Positions 48,134 through 57,496 of a stretch of 64,000 bases of DNA are shown in pieces; position 1 is the first letter of the stretch; each line of letters begins with the position of its first letter. The position numbers and the translations under genes are program-made. The notes beneath the pieces were generated by a model, which was not told the origin of the DNA, did no database searches, and was given only the letters and a program-made list of their open reading frames with translations. This stretch comes from a bacterium (GTDB taxonomy: Bacteria > UBA8248), in assembly GCA_022825065.1 (NCBI GenBank), contig JAJDYR010000005.1, positions 57,491 through 121,490 of the forward strand, in the 5' to 3' direction.

Positions 48134-49012
48134 TTATTCTTCCAGCCCCAGGACCTTGAGAGCGTTTCCGCCGAACCAGCGTTGTTTCACGTCGTCTTTC
48201 AGCGGGAACTTGTCGAACTCAGCCAGACTTTCCCCGGGGCTGATCATCGGCCAGTTCGACGCCCAGAGAATCTTGTTCTTGAGCACCGAGTTCCCGTAGC
48301 GCATCAATGGCTCCCAGCCGGTGTCGGGCGTGGCGATGTATTTGGGCATCGTGCCGCTGACTTCGATGTACAGATTGGGGTGCCGCCAACTCACGGCGAT
48401 CATCTCCAGTATCCACGGCCAGCCTCCGTGGACCGCCACGATGCGAAGCTCGGGAAAATCCCTCGCCACCTCGTCCAGGTAGATCGGACGCCCGAAATCG
48501 AGCAGGTTGGAACTCGAGAGGTTCATCGAAGTGTGAAGCAAGACAGGGATGTCCAACTCCACGCACTTGGCATAAACGGGATAGAACTTCTTGTCGTTCG
48601 CATGAAGCCCGAGCTCCCATGGCCCCATGTTGACGCCCCGGAGCCCGTATTCCTTCACGTCGCGCTCCAGGTCGCGCAGCGCGTCCATGCCGCGAAAAGG
48701 GTCGCACCCGGCCGTTCCGATGAGGCGATCCGGATAATCCTTGATGTATTCGTGCAAGACGTCGGCGGGAAATTTCGTGCCCGAGATCGTCGTCATGTCG
48801 GAAGTCTTGATCACGGCCTTGTCCACCCCCTGCTCGTCCAAAAAGGCGATGAACTCCTCCGGCTTCATGTAGCGGTGTTCTTCCGTATTGCCAAAAACCC
48901 TGTCCCCATAATGTTTGGCGTAATCCGTTAAGCGGCCCGTCGGTTTCAGGTATCTGTCCAGACCCTCGGGAATGGGGCATGAGACTCTGAAATCAACGAT
49001 GGGTGTAGACAT
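48134..49012 (-). CDS. Amidohydrolase-2 (ACMSD-like) family protein without the usual metal ligands
   Basis: 292-residue TIM-barrel protein of the amidohydrolase-2 group. Downstream family landmarks are kept: LHTSMNLSSS after strand 5, LRIVAVHGGWPWI, and ILWASNWPMISPGESL at strand 8. The N-terminal HxH metal-binding motif, normally right after the first strand, is replaced by VDFRVSCP, and the strand 8 Asp (usually (S/T)DYP) is Asn in SNWP. If folded as expected it would not bind zinc in the standard way. ATG 49012 has GGAG about seven bases upstream. Substrate is unknown. Confidence 0.82.
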   Translation of the reverse strand: MSTPIVDFRVSCPIPEGLDRYLKPTGRLTDYAKHYGDRVFGNTEEHRYMKPEEFIAFLDEQGVDKAVIKTSDMTTISGTKFPADVLHEYIKDYPDRLIGTAGCDPFRGMDALRDLERDVKEYGLRGVNMGPWELGLHANDKKFYPVYAKCVELDIPVLLHTSMNLSSSNLLDFGRPIYLDEVARDFPELRIVAVHGGWPWILEMIAVSWRHPNLYIEVSGTMPKYIATPDTGWEPLMRYGNSVLKNKILWASNWPMISPGESLAEFDKFPLKDDVKQRWFGGNALKVLGLEE

Positions 49013-49159
49013 TTTCAATCTCCAGATAATTTGAACCACAAAGCGGAGAATATATCAGGATGCTCCGTTTCGGATAGTCGGGAGGGGGAAAGCCCGCTCC
49101 CTCGCCAGAAGGTATCGAATCCTTTATCCTCTTTTTCATTCTGGAATCGAGGGATTTTG

Positions 49160-50428
49160 ATGGCGAAACGCGGCGGAACATCAACCCATTGGCTCTGGGC
49201 GATTTGCGCGGCGCAGGTGCCGATGATGTTCGTCTATGCGAATTATGTGGCGGCGCTGCCGTTGTTCAAGGCGGAATGGAACCTGACGAACGTGCAGGCC
49301 GGCACGATTTATACGGCGTTTTACGTGGGCTACATCCTCGCCGCGGCCGTGCTGGCGACCGCAACGGACTACATGAGCGCGAAAAAGATATATCTGGCCT
49401 CGAGCCTTTGGCTGGCGCTCCTGAATTTCATGTTTCCTCTCCTGGCCGATGGCTTCATCAGCGCATCGGTGTTTCGGGGGCTCACGGGCGTGGGGCTTGC
49501 CGGAACGTATGCGCCCGCGTTGAGGCTGGTGGCGGAGTACGCCCCGGAGGGGAGACGCGCCCGGATGGTGGGGGTGTACACGTTTTTTTACACCGTGGGC
49601 GTCGCCACCTCGATCTATGTGACGGGTGCGCTGGTTGCGAATTTCGAGTGGCGCACCGCGTTCGCGTTGACGTCTCTGGGTCCTGCAATCGGTTTTCTTG
49701 CCATGATGTTTTTTCTCCCGCCTCTGCCCTCGCCGAGAGGGGATGGTGACGCCGGATTTGAGTTCCCCAGACTGCCGGCTCCCGTGTGGGTGCTCATGGG
49801 CGTTGTGGGCGCGCACAGGTGGGAGGTGTTCGCGTTCAGGGGCTGGATAGTCACCTTTCTGGCAGCCTCCCTGGTGGCGGCGGGAACGGAGACGCGCGAG
49901 AGCGCCCTCCAGGTCGCATCCTCATCCGCCGCCCTGATCATCGGGCTGAGCGCGGTTTCGAAGCTCATCGGCGGCTGGTTTGCCGATCGCATCGGCAGGC
50001 CGCCCACGATAATCGCGAGTCTTTTTCTGAGCGGTCTCATTTCGGTTTCCATCGGGCTTGCTTTCGGGGCGTCTTTTGTAACTCTTCAGATTCTTTGCCT
50101 GATATGGGTGATCGTCATGCACGTGGACGCTCCCGTACTGGTGGTGCTGACCACGGAACTCACGCCCAGACGCCACCTCGGCTCCGCGTTGGGAATCCAG
50201 TCGGGCTTGGGCTTTCTGCTGGGTTCCCTCGCGCCCATGGTGGTGGGGAAATTCCTGGACATGAGCAACGACTCGACAGGTGGCGCTCTTCCCGTGAACT
50301 GGGACTGGGCGTTCATCGGGCCGGGAGTCGCGGCGATCCTGGGAGCTGTCGCCACCGTTTTCGTCGCCCGGCGTTTCATCGCCGGTGAAAAGCCGGAAGA
50401 GGGCGAGGCGCAGGTTTCCCGGCCATGA
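49160..50428 (+). CDS. Major facilitator superfamily transporter
   Basis: 422-residue transporter with about 12 membrane helices. Early helix QVPMMFVYANYVAALPLF, the TM2-TM3 loop region ATATDYMSAKKI, then GVGLAGTYAPALRLVAEYA and a second-half loop GGWFADRIGRPPTI, the GXXXDRXGR-type signature of MFS. Substrate cannot be deduced. Start ATG 49160 with GAGGG about nine bases upstream; the frame extends upstream to 49,031 with no match. It diverges from the amidohydrolase-like gene, which may act on the same compound. Confidence 0.87.
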   Translation: MAKRGGTSTHWLWAICAAQVPMMFVYANYVAALPLFKAEWNLTNVQAGTIYTAFYVGYILAAAVLATATDYMSAKKIYLASSLWLALLNFMFPLLADGFISASVFRGLTGVGLAGTYAPALRLVAEYAPEGRRARMVGVYTFFYTVGVATSIYVTGALVANFEWRTAFALTSLGPAIGFLAMMFFLPPLPSPRGDGDAGFEFPRLPAPVWVLMGVVGAHRWEVFAFRGWIVTFLAASLVAAGTETRESALQVASSSAALIIGLSAVSKLIGGWFADRIGRPPTIIASLFLSGLISVSIGLAFGASFVTLQILCLIWVIVMHVDAPVLVVLTTELTPRRHLGSALGIQSGLGFLLGSLAPMVVGKFLDMSNDSTGGALPVNWDWAFIGPGVAAILGAVATVFVARRFIAGEKPEEGEAQVSRP

Positions 50429-50473
50429 CCCCATGCGCAACTGTTTGCGGTCTGGTGCCGCGATATTGACTGC

Positions 50474-50501
50474 TTGACGATGCACGCAATTTTGATATGA
50501 T
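50474..50501 (+). promoter_or_regulatory. Extended -10 sigma70-type promoter of the ABC importer operon
   Basis: TTGACG at 50474-50479, a 16-base spacer and TATGAT at 50496-50501 preceded by TGA (extended -10). Confidence 0.55.
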
Positions 50502-50620
50502 TCGCTTTACCTTTTGAAAAGAATGGAAATCGTCGACTGCATGTAAACCGAGTGTATTTTGAAGAGAGGGTTTCTTCGCACTCTTTTGAACTGCTACTTC
50601 ACGAGCAGAGGAGAATGAAA

Positions 50621-51634
50621 ATGCTGAAAGGAATCATTGCTGGTCTGTTGGCGGTGGCTTTTCTGAGCGCACCGGCTTTCGCGGCGGATGAGGCGACCAT
50701 GCGCGCCGCCAAGAAAGAGGGGAAAGTCACCTGGTATACCTCCATTACGCTGAACATCGCGCAGGATCTCTGTAACCGTTACAACAAGAAAAAAACGGGC
50801 GTTCAGTGCGTCGTGCATCGCGACGGTTCGGGCAAGCTCTATCGTCGTTATCTGCAAGAGCGCAAGGGCGGCATTTACGTAGCGGACGTGATTCACACGT
50901 CGAACCTCGGGCATTTCCTGAACCTGAAAGCCAAGAAAATCATCACGCCCTACAAGCCGGCCGGAACGGACAACTTCAACGAGAAGTTCGTGACCAAGGA
51001 CAATTCCTGGACGATCCTTCGCGCGGGCGTGTTGATGCCTTTCTACAACACCAAGAAAGTCAGCGAGAAAGACGCGCCCAAGACGTATGCGGATTTCCTC
51101 GATCCCAAATGGAAGGGAAAAATCGTTCACTCGCATCCGAGTTACAGCGGGTTCGTCACGAACGGCATGATCAACATCGTGAACAGGTTCGGTTGGGATT
51201 ATTACAAAAAGATGGCCAAGCAAAAGCCCAAGATCGTGCAATCCGCGGCCGGCAGCATCCCTCTCGTTGCGCGCGGGGAAGCCTGGCTGGGAGCGGGCAC
51301 GACTTCCTATTCGCTGCTCAAGCTGATGCAGAAAGGCGAACCGCTCAAGCCCGTCATCCCACCTGCGGGTTTGGCTTTGGTAACATCGCCTAACGCTGTA
51401 TTCACGAAGGCGCCGAATCCCAACGCCTCACGCGTTTTTGTCGATTACCTCTTCAGCCGCGAGGCCATGCAGCTTCTGGCGGACTACTTCCTCTATGTGG
51501 GTGATCCCGGTGTGAAGTATCCCAAGGGACTGCCTGCGCTCAAGGACATCAATCTGATGGCCATCGGTGGTGACGAACTGAAGAAGAAGAATAAGCCGAC
51601 GCGCAAGATGTTCAAAAAGCTGTTCGGCGTGTAA
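50621..51634 (+). CDS. ABC transporter substrate-binding protein, SfuA/FbpA-like
   Basis: Periplasmic solute-binding protein, about 337 residues. ATG 50621 has AGGAG seven bases upstream and begins a signal peptide ending in FLSAPAFAADEA. The mature part starts with the family hallmark KVTWYTSITLNIAQDL. The two-lobe type II fold is typical of Fe(III)-binding and 2-aminoethylphosphonate-binding proteins. The tyrosine pair of true ferric-binding proteins is not clearly visible, so the ligand could be another anion. A hairpin follows it and precedes the permease. Confidence 0.88.
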   Translation: MLKGIIAGLLAVAFLSAPAFAADEATMRAAKKEGKVTWYTSITLNIAQDLCNRYNKKKTGVQCVVHRDGSGKLYRRYLQERKGGIYVADVIHTSNLGHFLNLKAKKIITPYKPAGTDNFNEKFVTKDNSWTILRAGVLMPFYNTKKVSEKDAPKTYADFLDPKWKGKIVHSHPSYSGFVTNGMINIVNRFGWDYYKKMAKQKPKIVQSAAGSIPLVARGEAWLGAGTTSYSLLKLMQKGEPLKPVIPPAGLALVTSPNAVFTKAPNPNASRVFVDYLFSREAMQLLADYFLYVGDPGVKYPKGLPALKDINLMAIGGDELKKKNKPTRKMFKKLFGV

Positions 51635-51645
51635 CGAATATGAGC

Positions 51646-51697
51646 GGGGGCGGTTTCTGGCATAAATCGAGAAACCGCTCCCGTTTCGTTGCTTTGA
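51646..51697 (+). terminator. Hairpin between substrate-binding protein and permease genes
   Basis: A 13-bp stem (51646-51658 with 51670-51682, one G-U pair) with an 11-base loop, then a T-rich run. It is probably a partial terminator that keeps the binding protein more abundant than the membrane subunits. Confidence 0.6.
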
Positions 51698-51748
51698 TGG
51701 TTGTATTGCTCTGAGAATCACTTAGCGCCTGGAAGGATACGAGCCCAT

Positions 51749-53494
51749 ATGACGCAAGATGCGCAACAACTACCCGGAACGATATCGGGAGGTGAGCCCT
51801 CGGCCACCAGGAAATTCGACTATACAGTCATCGTTTGGGTAGTACTGCTTATCCTGCTAATTATCCTGGTGGCGAATCCCATCTTCCAGCTCTTCAAGGA
51901 AAGTTTCTTCGTTTCTGAGGATGAAGCCGGCGGTTTCACCTTCAAGAACTATATCGACGCTTTCGAAACCGATGAATACTACAAGCCGATGTACATCACG
52001 ATGATGCTTGCCATCTCCGTCGGCTTCATCTCCCTCGTAGTGGGAGCCGTGATGGCCTGGGTGGTCAGCCGCACGGATGTTCCTTTCCCGAATCTGATCA
52101 GGAACGGCATCCTGGCCTCTTTCGTGACGCCTCCTTTCCTGGGCGCGATCGCCTGGATATTCCTGGCGGGCCGAAACGAAGGGTGGTTGAATAAATGGAT
52201 TCGCGGGTTATTTGGCTTGAGTGAGGAGTTTTATCTGTTCGACATATTCACGATGAAGGGCGTCATATTCGCCATGTCGCTCTACACGTTTCCGCTCGTC
52301 TTCATCGTCGTTTTAGCAGGCCTGAACAATATCTCATCGGACGTGGAGGACGCGGCCAACGTGGCGGGGGGCGGCACGTTCCACACCATGTTCAGCATCA
52401 CGTTGCCTCTGGTGGCGCCCTCTTTGTTCGCAGGATTCATTCTGGCGGCGCTCGAGGCGATGATCCTTTTCGGCATCCCGGCCGTTTTGGCCATCCCGGC
52501 AGGCCAGCACACCATGACGACCCAGCTTCGCGCTTTCATGGTATCGGAAGACGATCTGTTAGGACTCGCCTCGGCCTACGCGATGCCCATGCTGATTCTG
52601 GCGGTTGGCATGGTCTGGACGAGAGGAATTGTTTTGGGCCGCAGGGGCTACGCTACCGTCGGCGGCAAGGGAGGGCAGAGGCGGCCGCAAAAGCTGGGCG
52701 TCTGGCGAATCCCGATATTCGTTCTCTGCCTGATCCCGCTCGTATGCGCGATTGTGCTTCCTGCGATGGCTTTGCTGACTACGTCGTTCATGAAAAACCT
52801 GGGCGGCGGACTGGTATGGTCAAATCTCACTTTATGGAATTATCATTTCATCTTGACCAACGATGCAGTGAGAGAGTCCATATACAATACCATTATGCTC
52901 GCCATTATGGCGGCGACCGGCGCCACCATCGTAGCCGCGATTTCCGCTTTCATCGCGCAACGCAAACTCATCAGGGGCCATGAATATATTGGATTCATGG
53001 CGACCGCGCCCATCGGGATACCCGGCATCGTCCTGGCGGTGGGTCTGTTCGCAGCCTATACGAAACAGCCTTTTGTGCTGTACGGGACGCTTTGGATCAT
53101 GTTCCTGGCGTATCTCACCAAATACCTGCCATTGGCCTACCAGACGTCGAACGCGGGCCTGACGAGCATCCATCCCGAACTCGAGGAGAGTTGCCGCATC
53201 ATGGGCGCGAATCGGCTTCAGGTATTCAAGGACGTGACTGTGCCCTTGTTCAAGACGGCCGTCATCGCGTCATGGATACTGGTGTTCATGCCCTCTCTCA
53301 GGGAATTGAGCGCCTCGGTTTTGCTTTGGACGACGAATACGAAGGTCATCTCGGTCGTCATCGTCGATTTCTATGAAGAAACGCTGTTGGGTCCCATATC
53401 GGCCTTAGGCGTCTTGCTCTTGCTCATTACTTTGGTGGCGATTGCGGTCGGTTTCCGCCTGGTAGGCAGGGACTTCATGCGTTCCGCTGGATAG
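51749..53494 (+). CDS. ABC transporter permease, fused SfuB-like double domain
   Basis: 581-residue permease with two BPD_transp_1 domains in one chain, as in SfuB/FbpB. About twelve helices. Two EAA-type loops are present: EDAANVAGGGTFHTMFSITLP in the first half and EESCRIMGANRLQVFKDVTVP in the second. Start ATG 51749, with GGAAGGA about 12 bases upstream. It lies between the binding protein and the ATPase in one operon. Confidence 0.9.
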   Translation: MTQDAQQLPGTISGGEPSATRKFDYTVIVWVVLLILLIILVANPIFQLFKESFFVSEDEAGGFTFKNYIDAFETDEYYKPMYITMMLAISVGFISLVVGAVMAWVVSRTDVPFPNLIRNGILASFVTPPFLGAIAWIFLAGRNEGWLNKWIRGLFGLSEEFYLFDIFTMKGVIFAMSLYTFPLVFIVVLAGLNNISSDVEDAANVAGGGTFHTMFSITLPLVAPSLFAGFILAALEAMILFGIPAVLAIPAGQHTMTTQLRAFMVSEDDLLGLASAYAMPMLILAVGMVWTRGIVLGRRGYATVGGKGGQRRPQKLGVWRIPIFVLCLIPLVCAIVLPAMALLTTSFMKNLGGGLVWSNLTLWNYHFILTNDAVRESIYNTIMLAIMAATGATIVAAISAFIAQRKLIRGHEYIGFMATAPIGIPGIVLAVGLFAAYTKQPFVLYGTLWIMFLAYLTKYLPLAYQTSNAGLTSIHPELEESCRIMGANRLQVFKDVTVPLFKTAVIASWILVFMPSLRELSASVLLWTTNTKVISVVIVDFYEETLLGPISALGVLLLLITLVAIAVGFRLVGRDFMRSAG

Positions 53495-53510
53495 ATAAGG
53501 GAGATTTACG

Positions 53511-54590
53511 TTGGCTGTCTTGGACTTAAAAGGCCTGTTGAAAATATTCGGCACCGACGTTCGGGCGGTGGATGAAATCGATCTGCACATCGAACACGGG
53601 GAGTTGATCTCACTATTGGGGCCTTCGGGTTGCGGTAAAACCACCACATTGCGCCTCGTAGCGGGCTTCATCGATCCGAACGCCGGTGAAATCGTCATGG
53701 ATGGGGATGTCGTATCGAATGCCAGCAGCGTCATTCCGCCCGAGCGCCGCAACATGAGCATGATTTTTCAGAGCTACGCCATCTGGCCGCACAAGACGGT
53801 GGCCCAGAACGTGGGCTATGGGTTGAAATTCCGCGGTATCACGGGCGCCGAGGCGGACAAGAGAGTGAAAAGCCTGCTTTCCGTCGTGCAAATGGATCAT
53901 CTGGGCGCCCGGTACCCGTCGGAACTCTCGGGTGGCCAGCAGCAGCGCGTGGCTCTGGCCCGCGCCCTCGTGGTGGAGCCGGCCGTATTGCTGCTCGATG
54001 AGCCGCTCTCGAACCTCGACGCCAACCTGCGCGAGGAGATGCGCTTCGAGATCAGGCGTCTGCACGACGAGTTCAACATCACGAGTATTTACGTAACCCA
54101 CGACCAGGCCGAGGCCATGGTCACCAGCGACAGAATCTGCGTGATGAACAGCGGCAAGATCGAGCAGGTGGGAAAGCCGTCCGATATATACGACATTCCG
54201 GCGACGAAATTCGTGGCCGAATTCGTCGGCGTGACGAACTCGATTCCGGGGAAAATCAGCGATCCGGAACTTTTTGAGGCCAACGACGGCGCCAAGTTCA
54301 TGATGAACGCAGACGGCGGGAAAACGGGAGAACTCGTTTCCATCAGGCCCCACCGCATTCAGGTTCATGCCGAGAATGCGGACGTGGGCGGCGTCGATGC
54401 CCAGAACGTGCTCGATGGCGAGGTGACGCGCGGCTACTATTTCGGCAGCACGGTGGATTACCTCGTGAAGGTGCCGGGTCTGAATGAGCCGCTTCGCGTC
54501 ATCGGCGACCCGCATCAATTCTTTGGCGTGGGCAGCAAGGTCCGGTTGACCATCGAAAAAGCGGCGGTCATTCTCGTGAGCGACAGTTAA
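53511..54590 (+). CDS. ABC transporter ATPase, FbpC/PotA-like
   Basis: 359-residue ATPase. TTG 53511 with AAGGGAG about eight bases upstream. Walker A LLGPSGCGKTTTLRL, Q-loop MIFQSYAIWPHKTV, signature LSGGQQQRVALARAL, Walker B LLLDEPLSNLDANLREEM and the H-loop in VTHDQAEAM. The C-terminal TOBE-like domain of about 100 residues suggests regulation or binding of a ligand. The substrate follows that of the binding protein and is unproven. Confidence 0.92.
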   Translation: MAVLDLKGLLKIFGTDVRAVDEIDLHIEHGELISLLGPSGCGKTTTLRLVAGFIDPNAGEIVMDGDVVSNASSVIPPERRNMSMIFQSYAIWPHKTVAQNVGYGLKFRGITGAEADKRVKSLLSVVQMDHLGARYPSELSGGQQQRVALARALVVEPAVLLLDEPLSNLDANLREEMRFEIRRLHDEFNITSIYVTHDQAEAMVTSDRICVMNSGKIEQVGKPSDIYDIPATKFVAEFVGVTNSIPGKISDPELFEANDGAKFMMNADGGKTGELVSIRPHRIQVHAENADVGGVDAQNVLDGEVTRGYYFGSTVDYLVKVPGLNEPLRVIGDPHQFFGVGSKVRLTIEKAAVILVSDS

Positions 54591-54600
54591 AGCCTCATCG

Positions 54601-55563
54601 ATGCAAATCGTTATTCCAGACGATTGTTTCCGTTTGTTTGAAGGAACCGATGCTCTCGGGCGATTGCGCGCCCTGGGCGACGTCCACTATTACACCGACA
54701 ACGCCGAGAGCGAAGAGTCGCTCCGCGACCGCCTGAAAGACGCGGAAATCATCCTGACGACCAGGTATCAGACCGACTTCAAGACGACCGATTTGCTGGA
54801 TCACATTCCTCGCCTCCAGATGATTTCCGTGATGGGCACGCGCCCGCGCATGATCGACATGGCTCGCGCGAACGAACGCGGGATCGTGGTGAGCACGACG
54901 CCTGCGGCGAGCGCCTTTTCTGTGGCCGAGCACACGATGATGCTGATCCTGGCGTTGGCGAAAAGAATGCCGGTCATGTTCCCCGCCATGAGAGAGGGCG
55001 GCTGGCCCCAGGATCCAGGGGTCGAACTTGCCGGGAAGACATTGGGACTCATCGGCTTCGGTCACATCGCCCGCCTGGTTTGCCGCATGGCCCTGGGTTT
55101 CGGCATGCGGGTCATCACATCTTCTCCTTCGATGACGCCCGAGCGCGCGCAGGCGGAGGGGGCGGAAGCGGCCTCTGTTGAAGAATGTCTCGCGTCCGAC
55201 GTGGTGTCGCTCCAGCTTCATTTGCCGGCGGACGCAGCACCCTTCATGACGAGAGAGAAATTCGCGCAGATGAAGGAAACGGCGTTTTTCATCAACACGG
55301 CGCGCGCTCAGTATGTGGATGAGGATGCGCTGCTGGACGCCCTGCGAAACAGGCGCATCGCCGGTGCGGGACTCGACGTTTTCGAGCCTTTCGAGCCGTT
55401 GCCGGAGGATTCAATTTATCGCTCTTTGGATAACGTCGTCATCACGCCGCATTCGGCGTGGATTACGGATGGCACCTATGCGAGGTTCCGCGACGTGCCG
55501 GTAGCGAACATCGAAGCGTTTTTGAGGGGTGCGCCTACGAATATCGTCAAAGAAAACGCGTGA
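54601..55563 (+). CDS. D-isomer-specific 2-hydroxyacid dehydrogenase (first)
   Basis: 320-residue NAD(P)-dependent dehydrogenase. NAD fold with LGLIGFGHIARLVCRMAL. The catalytic triad of the family is present: Arg in FINTARAQYVDEDAL, Glu in GLDVFEPFEPL and His in VITPHSAWI. It lies ten bases after the ABC ATPase and before a strong bidirectional terminator, so it probably belongs to the same operon and reduces or oxidises a hydroxyacid imported or produced by it. Substrate is unknown. Confidence 0.88.
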   Translation: MQIVIPDDCFRLFEGTDALGRLRALGDVHYYTDNAESEESLRDRLKDAEIILTTRYQTDFKTTDLLDHIPRLQMISVMGTRPRMIDMARANERGIVVSTTPAASAFSVAEHTMMLILALAKRMPVMFPAMREGGWPQDPGVELAGKTLGLIGFGHIARLVCRMALGFGMRVITSSPSMTPERAQAEGAEAASVEECLASDVVSLQLHLPADAAPFMTREKFAQMKETAFFINTARAQYVDEDALLDALRNRRIAGAGLDVFEPFEPLPEDSIYRSLDNVVITPHSAWITDGTYARFRDVPVANIEAFLRGAPTNIVKENA

Positions 55564-55576
55564 GTCACCACACGAA

Positions 55577-55620
55577 ATAGCCCCGGCAGTTGACAAGTGC
55601 CGGGGCTATTTTTTCTTTTT
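55577..55620. terminator. Bidirectional terminator after the first dehydrogenase gene
   Basis: A 12-bp perfect stem (55577-55588 with 55598-55609) and a 9-base loop, followed by a long T run. It serves the dehydrogenase gene and, in reverse, the aquaporin gene. Confidence 0.85.
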
Positions 55621-56299
55621 ACTCTTTTTTAATCAGTATGTTGTTGTACACGAGCGCGGCTGCCACACCGCCGATGATGGGCCCAATCCAGTAGACGAGG
55701 TGGTTGATGCCGTCGAAACCGCCTCCGGCCAATGCCGGGCCGAACGTGCGCGCCGGATTCATGGATGCTCCCGTGAGCGGACCTCCCATCAGAATGTCTG
55801 CGGCGATGGTGAGGCCGATCGCGAAACCGCCCACGTCGGGGTGCCTGTCGTCCACGGCGGAGCCCCAGATAGCGGTGACGAGAAAGAACGTGAGAATGAT
55901 TTCGATCAGAATCCCCATGCCGAAGCTCACGTCACTCGCCAGCGTCGGTGTTCCCAGATTCACCTTTTGCCAGACGTCGGCGGCAAAGATGATTCTCAGC
56001 AGGATGCCGGCCACGGTTCCGCCCACGAGTTGGCTGATGATGTAGGAAATGCCCGTGCCGCCGTCTGTCTTCTTGGTCACCATGAAGCCGATGGTGACGG
56101 CTGGATTGAAATGACCGCCCGAGACGTGTCCCATCGCGGAAATCATCACCGAGAGGATCAACCCATGGGCCAGGGCGATGCCGATTAAACCTACGGCTCC
56201 GCCCGTCTTCTGATTCAAGATGATGGCGCCCGCGCCGATAAAGCACAGCGCAAACGTGCCGATGGCTTCCGCTACGCAGGCCCTTCCTGTAGGACTCAT
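55619..56299 (-). CDS. MIP-family aquaporin
   Basis: 226-residue water/small-solute channel with six helices and both NPA half-helices: GGHFNPAVTIGF and GASMNPARTFGPAL. The narrow-filter Arg follows the second NPA (NPAR). The length and the lack of a glycerol-type Asp after the second NPA suggest a water- or ion-like small channel rather than GlpF. Start ATG with AAGGAG upstream. Convergent with the first dehydrogenase gene. Confidence 0.93.
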   Translation of the reverse strand: MSPTGRACVAEAIGTFALCFIGAGAIILNQKTGGAVGLIGIALAHGLILSVMISAMGHVSGGHFNPAVTIGFMVTKKTDGGTGISYIISQLVGGTVAGILLRIIFAADVWQKVNLGTPTLASDVSFGMGILIEIILTFFLVTAIWGSAVDDRHPDVGGFAIGLTIAADILMGGPLTGASMNPARTFGPALAGGGFDGINHLVYWIGPIIGGVAAALVYNNILIKKE

Positions 56300-56406
56300 T
56301 TTCTTCTCCTTATTCGTTCGGGCGAAAGAATCGGAGGAAAATTCATGCCGCTATTGATTCGGTTCGAAGGACTCCAAGCGAAGAAAACAGTCTGTCTATA
56401 TGCCTC

Positions 56407-56434
56407 ATTATAGCAAATCATGATGGATTCACCA
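56407..56434 (-). promoter_or_regulatory. Candidate promoter of the aquaporin gene
   Basis: On the minus strand a perfect TATAAT (56412-56407) has a weak TGGTGA (56434-56429) 16 bases upstream, overlapping the end of the dehydrogenase gene. Confidence 0.4.
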
Positions 56435-57377
56435 CATTTTGCGGGTTGCCCGAGAGTGCGGCGGCAATGTTTTCCACCGACATCAAAAGCCCCGCTTCCG
56501 TCACCTCGGGCGTGATGCCCGCATTGTGCGGGGAGAGAACCACGTTGTTCAGTTTTCCGATCGGATGGTTCGCGGGCAGAGGCTCCTGCTCGAATACGTC
56601 GAGACCCGCCGCAGCCAGGGCTCCGCTTTCCAAAGCCGCTATGAGCGCCGCTTCATCCACGATAGGTCCGCGGGCGGTATTCACCAAAATGGTATCCGGC
56701 CCCATGCGGGAGAACGCCTCGGCGCCGATCATACCGATGGTGTCCGCCGATTGCCGCACGTGTATCGAGACGACATCGGCCCGTTCATACAAAGTGTTCA
56801 AATCGACGAACTCCAGCCCTGCCTCCGCAGCGAAATCATCGTCCGGATGAAACGTCCAGGCGATGAGCTTCATTCCGACCCCGGCGGCGATGCGGGCCGT
56901 CTGGCGGCCGATGGCGCCCAGGCCGATGAGGCCGAGCGTTTTTCCGTGCAATTGCGTCATCTGTCCCCGTGGCCACTCGCCCGCCCGCATGGCGGAATCG
57001 TTCCCGGGTATCTGACGCGCCGCCGCCATCATGAGGGCCAGGGTGTGTTCGGCCACGGAAACGGCGGCCACGCCCGGCGTGTTCGATACGATGACGCCTG
57101 CGTTCCCAGCTGCCTTCAAATCGACATGATCCGTCCCCGTGCCCCAGATCGAAAGTACCTTGAGACCGTCGCAATTCGAGAAAAAATCCGCGTCGAATTT
57201 GCAAAAAGCCCGGATGTTGATGATTCCATCGGCCCCGGAAACGCGCCGTAACAGCTCTTCGGACGTTTGCGGGTTTGAGGTATGGATTTCCGCATCCCCG
57301 ACCTCCCGCAGCCGGGTTTCAGCGGTGCTGCCCATGAAAACGGAAGGGTAGTCGTCTGGCACGGCGATTCGGTTCAC
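56418..57377 (-). CDS. D-isomer-specific 2-hydroxyacid dehydrogenase (second)
   Basis: 319-residue protein, distant from the first dehydrogenase in sequence. LGLIGLGAIGRQTARIAAG is the NAD-binding motif, with catalytic Arg in LVNTARGPIVDEAAL, Glu in GLDVFEQEPL and His in LSPHNAGIT. GTG 57377 is chosen as start because AAGGGG lies nine bases upstream; an ATG at 57398 adds seven residues. It is the first gene of a minus-strand pair with the aquaporin. Substrate is unknown; phosphoglycerate-type or hydroxypyruvate-type activities are possible. Confidence 0.88.
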   Translation of the reverse strand: MNRIAVPDDYPSVFMGSTAETRLREVGDAEIHTSNPQTSEELLRRVSGADGIINIRAFCKFDADFFSNCDGLKVLSIWGTGTDHVDLKAAGNAGVIVSNTPGVAAVSVAEHTLALMMAAARQIPGNDSAMRAGEWPRGQMTQLHGKTLGLIGLGAIGRQTARIAAGVGMKLIAWTFHPDDDFAAEAGLEFVDLNTLYERADVVSIHVRQSADTIGMIGAEAFSRMGPDTILVNTARGPIVDEAALIAALESGALAAAGLDVFEQEPLPANHPIGKLNNVVLSPHNAGITPEVTEAGLLMSVENIAAALSGNPQNVVNPS

Positions 57378-57496
57378 AAAATAGCCCCTTTTAATCACGA
57401 GAAAACGAGTGCTCCGGCGGTTCTCTTACACCGCCTTTGCGTGCATAATAGCGTCTTTCTTCTGCCATTCTTATGACACCAAAGGAGACAAGACAA

